Source: Cichorium intybus (Eukaryota > Streptophyta > Magnoliopsida > Asterales > Asteraceae). Taken from it: a stretch of 64,000 nt of DNA. Below the pieces are notes generated by a model. It worked only from the letters and a program-made list of their open reading frames with translations. It ran no database searches and had not been told where the DNA came from. Below are positions 56,682 to 64,000 of this stretch, in pieces. Both the position numbers and the translations under genes were made by a program. The stretch spans positions 80,310,494 through 80,374,493 of the forward strand of contig CM042013.1 of the NCBI GenBank assembly GCA_023525715.1. Reading direction: 5' to 3'. Each line of letters starts with the position of its first letter. Positions within the stretch are counted from its first letter, which is position 1.

Positions 56682-57927
56682 TGTTGAAAATACGATAATC
56701 GATCACCACGAATACAGTCCATATTTAAGTATAAGTCAACACCTTCAAACTGATACCAATTGTTGAAAATACGATAATCGATCACCACGAATAAGGGTTT
56801 TTAAGCCCGTTACTGTGTGACAGATATGTATTTTATCTATAATATGCGAAAATAAAATAATAGTTGCGGAATAAAATAAAGCGGTAAATCTAAACTAGAC
56901 AGTATTTAAATAGACAGAAAGCGGTAAATAAAGTAAATGTTAGAAGTTAGAGGTTAGATGTAATAAACGCCATTATCAACGATAAAGTGTTTTTACAATA
57001 AATAAAAAGGGTTAGAAGTTAGAAGTTAGAAGTTAGATGTCTCGGTTAAATACAGTCCATATACGTTTTCGTTGTCAAGGTTCAATTCGGATGTATTGGA
57101 TATTTGGTACAGTTGATTTATAACAGTTTAAATAAATCAATAACGACACAGATAATTTCAAAAGAACTTATCGATAGCAAATGAAGATGGCGTTTTCTTT
57201 GAAGCGTCGATTCTTGTTCTTTACGGTAGGATGAGGTTTGGTAGTTTTTTGGTGTTTGGTGAAATGGGTTTTTGGTGTCGGTTTAATTGAGATGCACGGG
57301 GTTTTTGTGGTTTAGTTTTCGTGGTGTATGTATTTGGTAGAGGGTGTGTAGGTTTTGTAGTTTGGTATTCGGGTTGAGGTTGTTTAGAGGTTTTGAAGTT
57401 TGGTGTCGGGTAGAGGTTTTGTTTGGTGTCGGGTAGAGGTTTTGTATGGTGTTGGGTAGAGGTTTTGTTTGGTGTCGGGTAGAGGTTTTGTATGGTGTTG
57501 GGTAGAGGCCGATTACTTGCGGTTATATGGTTTGGTTCTCGTTGACAAGTTCAGAAATTTGAGTGTCTTGAGGTGTTTGGTCGTGGGTTTCTTGGAGAGT
57601 ATATGAGTATGTGGTGTAAGGTTTTATTTTCTACACAAGAATGGCAAGAGTTTGGCTTCTTATTTATAGTCACTGAACACAGTGTTCGCGTCGCGACCGG
57701 GTGGTCCGTCGCGTCGCGAAGGAGCTTCGCTGGTGGTCGGTGCGCTTTTTGTCGGGTCAGTGCGTCTTCGCTGGTATGTCGAGCTTTTCGTCGCGTTTCA
57801 TTTTGTTCGCGTTGCTTTTGGTCGCGTCGCGAAGGATAGTGCGTTGGGTTGGTAGTCTCGCGATTAGAAAGTTGGTGGTGTCGTGTTGGAGGGGCTTCGC
57901 GATGGAGGTCTTCGTGTCGCGACCACC
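56682..57927 (-). repeat. SIRE LTR pieces (minus)
   Basis: 32 bases of LTR terminus (56682-56714). Next come about 40 bases inverted from the junction seen at 55396-55436. 'TACCAAT' (primer-binding-site remnant) follows, then an LTR from TGTTGAAAATACG at 56761 to CGCGACCACC at 57927. TATA complement at 57662. Confidence 0.75.
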
Positions 57928-58528
57928 AAAAAGATCTTTCACTAATAGGTCTTCAACCTACCAAATCCAAATTAGCAACCAAAACTCCAAACTTAAAAAC
58001 TTTTTGAATAGAGCAAACTCCTTTTACGAGAAAGGCAGTACCTCTAAACCAATTGCTTTTCAAAAGGAACAAGGCAAACCCAAAGTTTTCAAACAAACCC
58101 AAAAGAAACCTTTAAAACCAGTCTTTGTGCCACAAAAACAAACCTTTAATCCAAAACAAAAAACTTTTCAAAAACCAATTCAAAATCGCTTTCAAGAGAC
58201 AAACTTAAATTTCTCAGGAAACTTTCAGAAACCATCATTTCACCAAATTCCATTCCATCATCATAATGTCTTTCAAAACCATCCTCATCCCAAAAACAAA
58301 GAAAGGTTTTCAAACAAGTCATTACATAAAGGATACCTTTCACACAATCAGAAATCTTTCCAAATGACAGGTTTTCAAAAACAAATCTTAAATTGGGAAA
58401 ATCTGATAAGTCAAATCAAGCCTCAACCACTTTGTCCAATTAACAGAAACCATAATAATTTCAAATCACCGAAAACCATTAACAAATCAGGACCCACCAT
58501 GGTTTGGGTACCTAAACTTTCTGTCTAA
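57928..58528 (+). pseudogene. SIRE Gag C-terminal fragment
   Basis: Nearly identical to 52095-52692. It starts abruptly after the LTR and ends GPTMVWVPKLSV at TAA 58526. The open frame extends backwards through the inverted LTR to 57701, which is a fortuitous fusion. Confidence 0.8.
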
Positions 58529-58960
58529 TTGCAGGCACTTCGTGCTGGAGAGCCTAAGGATGATACATGGTATATCGATAGTGGCCGTTCCAAGCATATG
58601 ACAACAAACCATAGCCTTCTACAAGACTTCAAACCCACACTACCTCCGATGCAGAAACTTCACAATCAAACCAAAATGATGCGGATCCAGTCGAGAGGGA
58701 ACCACCAACACTAAATCTCTCTTTAAACACACCCAATCCACCTATCCAAAATGATCCCAATGCATCATTTATGGGGGAACCACCAAAACCAGAACCCTTC
58801 TAAAAACACCCAATCCACCTATCCAAATGATCCCAATGCATCATTTATGGGGGAACCACCAAAACCAAATTCCTCTTTAAACAATCCCAATCTACCTATC
58901 CAAAATGATCCCAGTGCATCATTTATGGGGGAACTCTCGTTACCCCATTCTCACCCCCAA
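58529..58960 (+). pseudogene. Deleted SIRE Pol stub with triplicated linker repeat
   Basis: Protease start WYIDSGRSKHMT, the same FKPTLPP deletion joint as 52800, then three copies of a roughly 60-70-base unit encoding QNDPxASFMGE in changing frames. A second deletion joint leads into the 3' region (no RT or RNase H). Confidence 0.7.
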
Positions 58961-60404
58961 ACCAAAATCTTCCAAAAACATTCAAATAACCAAAATTTTT
59001 TAAAAACATCCACACAATCAAAAATCACAAAAAAAAAAAAAATTAGGATAAAGTTTTATCTTTTAAAGTCCTTATAAAACCATGTGATTAACATCTTCTT
59101 GACTAAATTTTTAGATACTTATGCTCGATGAATGTTCTCAGTAATATTGATTCTTAAATTAAAGTGAAGGTTCAAATCTCAAAATTTTCGTTATGTACAT
59201 TCTCCTATTCCCTTTGAATTTATTTCAAATATAACGATTTTATCAATTAAGGGACAAAAGATCAGGAGATTCAGATGAAAACCAAACCCATGTGAGAATT
59301 TGTGCCTCGTCTTTAAGTGCTAAGTGAAATTCATTTCTGTGAGCAAAGGTGTTTTCATTATGACTTATAGGATTTATACTCTTATACCGTGATGCTAGTC
59401 TCATTTTTGCTTAGATATCAAAATGACCAGGGATGATACTTTCATTTCCTTATATATTAGACAAACTGTCTATTATATCACCTATCCCTATCCTCAATCA
59501 AACCACTTCAAAGAAAAGATTCATCATCTGCCATAACGAATCCGACAATTGAAGAAACGACAAAGTCATATCCAACAAATGATGTCAACAAATCACAATT
59601 GGTAACCACATCAGATATCTTTTACACAAAAGGTATTCGCACAAATCAAGAAAAGATAAAGACAAAGGTGAACACTTCACCAAAGAAAAAGAAGATTTAC
59701 AACAACAATCCATCAAGACAGACATCTCTCAAACAACGAATTCTCAAAAGCTTTATCAAATATAGCTGTCAAAATCAAAGATTTACCGGGATACTGTAGC
59801 CTTCATAATTGAATATTCTTAGTTGCAAACTGCACTATGAAAAATTTCTAAACCCCTCTACATGTATTTCCCGACGGAGAGAGAGTGAACATCAATGGCA
59901 TGAATGAAGAAACCCTCAGAGTAATGCCAAAACCAGTCTTATGTGATTGATTATCTAATATGAAGACCAAGTGACTAAAGTATATAGGTATAAATCCACA
60001 TTAAGCATAAGTCAACACCTTCAAACTGAGAGATATCACTCATCTTTAGTGATTATACACCAGTTCTGCATCCAGAACAAACAAACACCTCAGTCAAGTG
60101 TGAGCTATACCTATGAGAAGTTCACTGAATCGACCTATTAAAATCACTTGTCGTCTTTATAAATGTTATAAAATCTTAAAGAATATTATGAAAGTACATA
60201 TACAAAAACCTTTTGATAATTGAACATGAAACCTTGATTCAGAAACAAATATTCTTGACAAACATTTTTCAAAACATAAGTAAAATCTAGTCACACTTTT
60301 TCAAAACAAGTGATATGGTTTTATAAAATGTTTTATCCAAATTTCAAGAATTTTCAATCAAACATTTTTCTCCTCATTTCATTAATGATCACATAGGGGG
60401 AAAT
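58961..60404 (+). other. SIRE 3' region (plus) and polypurine tract
   Basis: Inverse counterpart of 42336-43870. It has two CCAAAAACATTCAAATAACC-type units at its start and ACATAGGGGGAAAT (PPT) at 60391-60404. No ORF of note. Confidence 0.7.
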
Positions 60405-61820
60405 TGTTGAATAATGTTTTTATGTTTTTATGTGACCATCACTGAAATAAGTCGAAATGTTTTCTAACAAATATTATCAGTATTTCAGGTTGCAAGGATT
60501 CAAGATTGAACGAGATAAAAAGAAAATATTCTTAAAATGCAAAAATGTCACCCAGCTACAGCAATCACGACGCGACAGGAGCCATGGTCGCGACGTGAAG
60601 AAGAAGCAAAGCAGAAAACCAAAACTCCACAGCGATCGCGACGCGACGGCAATGGTGGTCGCGACGCGAAGACCTCCATCGCGAAGCCCCTCCAACACGA
60701 CACCACCAACTTTCTAATCGCGAGACTACCAACCCAACGCACTATCCTTCGCGACGCGACCAAAAGCAACGCGACCAAAAGGAAACGCGACGAAAAGCTC
60801 GACATACCAGCGAAGACGCACTGACCCGACAAAAAGCGCACCGACCACCAGCGAAGCTCCTTCGCGACGCGACGGACCACCCGGTCGCGACGCGAACACT
60901 GTGTTCAGTGACTATAAATAAGAAGCCAAACTCTTGCCATTCTTGTGTAGAAAATAAAACCTTACACCACATACTCATATACTCTCCAGGAAACCCACGA
61001 CCAAACACCTCAAGACACTCAAATTTCTGAACTTGTCAACGAGAACCAAACCATATAACCGCAAGTAATCGGCCTCTACCCAACACCATACAAAACCTCT
61101 ACCCGACACCAAACAAAACCTCTACCCAACACCATACAAAACCTCTACCCGACACCAAACAAAACCTCTACCCGACACCAAACTTCAAAACCTCTAAACA
61201 ACCTCAACCCGAATACCAAACTACAAAACCTACACACCCTCTACCAAATACATACACCACGAAAACTAAACCACAAAAACCCCGTGCATCTCAATTAAAC
61301 CGACACCAAAAACCCATTTCACCAAACACCAAAAAACTACCAAACCTCATCCTACCGTAAAGAACAAGAATCGACGCTTCAAAGAAAACGCCATCTTCAT
61401 TTGCTATCGATAAGTTCTTTTGAAATTATCTGTGTCGTTATTGATTTATTTAAACCGTTATAAATCAACTGTACCAAATATCCAATACATCCGAATTGAA
61501 CCTTGACAACGAAAATGTATATGGACTGTATTTAACCGAGACATCTAACTTCTAACTTCTAACTTCTAACCCTTTTTATTTATTGTAAAAACACTTTATC
61601 GTTGATAATGGCGTTTATTACATCTAACCTCTAACTTCTAACATTTACTTTATTTACCGCTTTCTGTCTATTTAAATACTGTCTAGTTTAGATTTACCGC
61701 TTTATTTTATTCCGCAACTCTTATTTTATTTTCGCATATTATAGATAAAATACATATCTGTCACACAGTAACGGGCTTAAAAACCCTTATTCGTGGTGAT
61801 CGATTATCGTATTTTCAACA
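60405..61820 (+). repeat. SIRE 3' LTR (plus), most complete copy
   Basis: 1416 bp, TGTTGAATAATG...TATTTTCAACA. It has many CGCGACGCGA-type blocks (60568-60895), TATA CTATAAATAAG at 60911, the CTCTACCCRACACC minisatellite 61073-61185, and CTAACTT units 61542-61570. Confidence 0.85.
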
Positions 61821-62239
61821 CAGTGGTAGTCTGGGTCGATCCACAGGAGTTTCGTGGTCAAGATAGGTGATAGATTACCAGTTTTCGTGTCACGCTACAA
61901 CCAGAGGGATCAATCTCTACTTTCCCGAAAACGGCCCAAAAACCAAAATCCAAACAAAAACCAATTCCAAGCATATACTAAAGTGAACTTAAACTAAAAA
62001 CTAATCTAGCTTGCTTACTGAAATCAGAAGTAAAATTCAGAAACAGAAACAAACAAGATCAATCTCAAAAGCATAAAGCATCCAAACATCCAAAAATACC
62101 AAAAACATCAATAAACATGTAACCGAATGATTAATTGCATAAAACTCAGATCCAAAGTATCCACAACATATATGATACTAAATCACCAAGAATAGGGCTC
62201 AACAACGACTAAAATATTTGATATTACTAGGCGTTATCA
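61821..62239 (-). repeat. Athila-like LTR remnant
   Basis: CAGTGGTAGTCTGGGTCGATCC...GGCGTTATCA aligns to both ends of the 2582 LTR family with the TATA-containing middle deleted. 'AACACC' after it is the normal PPT-side neighbour. Confidence 0.75.
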
Positions 62240-62246
62240 AACACCG

Positions 62247-62653
62247 TGTTGGGAATTAATTTTAGTTTGGTTTAGTCTTTTATTTATAAGGGACTAAAAT
62301 TGTAAAACATTATAGTTTGGGTTTTATTTGGAAATTCGGTGTGGACCGAACAACACTAGGTTGTTCAACTTTGGCCCTTGTAGTCCACGTCATTTTGGGC
62401 TTGTGGATTAGTCCATGGGCTAGGTCAGTAGAGTTTTTAGGCCTAGAGTATTTAAATGAAAAATGACATCATTTGTGGGTTGATTGCCTTGGAGAGTGTG
62501 CTAAGCAAGAGAGAGAAACCTTTGAATGTTCTTGGCAATCAACAACTTATGTACTAGACTATTCAATATAGTGTGCATTGAAGTTGATAAATCTCCTTGT
62601 TCTTGATTGTTTGATTGATATCTTTGTGATCTTGAGTGTATTTGGGACCCACA
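62247..62653 (+). repeat. Short copia LTR
   Basis: TGTTGGGAATTAATTTTAG...GGGACCCACA, 407 bp, followed by ATTGGTGTCAGAGCTTG. Starts seven bases after the Athila remnant. Confidence 0.65.
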
Positions 62654-63228
62654 ATTGGTGTCAGAGCTTGTTTTTTATATCAATCATCTTTTGTTCTTGG
62701 AGATTTGTGAGTTTTTGGACTGTTTTTCATGTTTTTGAGGTTGTGTTCTTGGTGTTCTTCATTGATCTTCAAGCAAAATCCTTTAAAATCCTGTTTTTGA
62801 TCCAAAATGGTGTTTTTCGGATCTGTTTTGGCGTGTTTTTAGTTATTCGGTTACCCTTGGTGTGGGTTATTCGATGGCACAAGAAAGGATTAGGGTTTTT
62901 CTTTGGGTTAATCGGTTGGAGGCTAGGTTTTCTTGGGTTAATCGGCGGCTGCATTATTCTTTAGGGTTTAGTGTTAGTTGTTCGGTGTGGCTCCCGGAAG
63001 GTTCTTGGCGGCAGAAGGAATCTTAGGGTTTTTGGGTGTTGTTCGGCGGCTGCCTTGTTGTGCTAGGGTTTTTGCTTGGTTTTTCGGTCCAGTTAATGTG
63101 CTACTCGGGCGGCCCATCTTAATTGTTTGGTGTGCACAGTTGTTTGGTCGTTGTCTATAGCTCGGTTTTTATCTTTTCTCGGTCCAGCAAGCTGGTGGTT
63201 TGGTGGCCAAAGTTTGTTTTTCGGTTGG
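62654..63228 (+). other. Primer-binding site and leader of the short-LTR element
   Basis: TGGTGTCAGAGC at 62656 (tRNA-Met type with one change). The leader is T/G-rich with repeated GGTTATTCGGYGGCTGC-like units (62840-63060). The 128-codon frame 62578-62964 crosses the LTR end and looks fortuitous. No gag before the next insertion. Confidence 0.55.
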
Positions 63229-64000
63229 TGTAATGCCCGGTTTCTCAATCTTAGAATACACCAAAAGAATTTATCAAATACAAGTCTTATATTGGTGTAA
63301 ACCAAAAGATGAGTAACTAGTTACAAAGTTGCATGAAAAGCCTAGTTTAAGTAATAACCATATACAATAAGTATTATAAGTTTTACAAAAAAACTGGGAC
63401 AACTGAAAGTTCAAACAACAATTCCATTCCAAAGTCCAAGGTCCATTCCAGCTATCCCTCCATGATATGTTTTCCATGACCTGCACTACCAGAACCTAAC
63501 ACAGACAACAATAACAAACATATTATCAGCTTCAATAGCTCAGTGAGTAATTAGAGAATAACTTGGTTATATAATCCAACTTCTCTTTCAAGTGAATCTA
63601 AATTGACCATCTCAGTCTTTAGTGTATCTCATACACTGTTATTCTTTAATTTAAATACTCAAACCTTGATTTACTCAATCAATCTAATATGATATATCTT
63701 TAATCTGCAACAAAAATCTCAACAATATATAATTTATTTAACAATAACTACTCACCTGAAGTTGAATCGATACGTGGAACTCCAGAACCTCATGCTTGAT
63801 CCTATCTAGCTTTAGCTGTAACACAATAGCTATATTTCAATACTCAATTTTCTCAATAACCTCAATCACAATTTCCATCAACAATAAATCCAGAAATTAG
63901 CATCATATAGTGAAGTGATAATCAATCTATAACAAAATCACTCTAGTTATACTCTTATTTCACTACTTTGACCCATTCAAGATCAAAATACCACAACAAG
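63229..64000 (-). repeat. Chromovirus-like LTR, partial (runs out of window)
   Basis: Starts TGTAATGCCCGG, the same terminus type as TGTAACATCCC at 7271. It also shares the later 'AGCTYAGTGAGT' block (63534; compare 7555). No gene is seen to the end of the window. Confidence 0.55.

Larger units (their letters stand above)
41083..61820. mobile_element. Scrambled SIRE-type copia array
   Basis: Alternating segments of one SIRE-like family: LTR(-) 41083-42335, interior(-) to 50054, LTR(+) 50055-51141, interior(+) to 52876, interior(-) to 53343, LTR(-) to 53888, LTR(+) to 54893, LTR(-) to 55013, 3' region(-) to about 55420, LTR(+) to 56571, leader(+) to 56681, LTR(-) pieces to 57927, interior(+) to 60404, LTR(+) to 61820. 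Flanks ATATT (left) and CAGTG (right) do not match, so this is not one simple insertion. Confidence 0.75.

Noticed and set aside
62578..62964. 128-codon hydrophobic frame as a membrane protein gene
   Set aside because: It begins inside the short LTR, crosses the primer-binding site and is a T-rich leader translation.

Overview
This window is a block of nested and rearranged LTR retrotransposons from a flowering-plant (eudicot) nuclear genome. It contains no convincing free-standing host gene. The evidence is repeated Ty1/copia and Ty3/gypsy polyprotein motifs, LTRs with TG..CA ends, tRNA-iMet and tRNA-Asp type primer-binding sites, 5-bp target-site duplications, TATA boxes of the form TATAAATA, and AT-rich spacers. 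The style of the SIRE and Athila-like sequences is reminiscent of Asteraceae, but that is only an impression.

Left half (1-29241): four insertions are stacked inside each other, and the three younger ones have readable target duplications. Copia-B (+, about 822-29241) is the oldest. Copia-A (-, 2290-28341, duplication TTTTT) sits in its leader. An Athila-like gypsy inverted dimer (2582-21026, duplication ATAGC) sits in the 3' LTR of Copia-A. A non-autonomous chromovirus-like LTR element (7271-14896, duplication AGACA, LTRs about 1% different) sits in one Athila LTR. This youngest element has no gag-pol. In antisense it carries an intron-containing RWP-RK transcription-factor gene (about 9935-11561) with its own TATA box.

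Middle (29242-41082): two related, pol-less copia elements, Copia-C and Copia-D, follow with decayed gag remnants. Copia-D is inserted in Copia-C. A roughly 1.7-kb unrelated insert (32858-34546) looks like a chromovirus LTR. The leaders of Copia-A, -B, -C and -D share two kinds of RNA hairpin. One kind exposes a constant loop containing a self-complementary GGTTAACC, and the arms show compensatory changes. This looks like a cis-acting element, perhaps for dimerisation or packaging.

Right (41083-61820): this is a scrambled array of SIRE-type copia segments. A minus-strand copy has a full 1136-codon pol, and its gag runs into an antisense LTR. After it, LTR and internal segments alternate in orientation. 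Two of the joins fall exactly at the LTR terminal CA, as expected for autointegration-like events. The shorter copies share the same internal deletions and so form a non-autonomous subfamily.

End (61821-64000): a remnant Athila LTR, a short copia LTR with its primer-binding site and leader, and the start of another chromovirus-like LTR that leaves the window.
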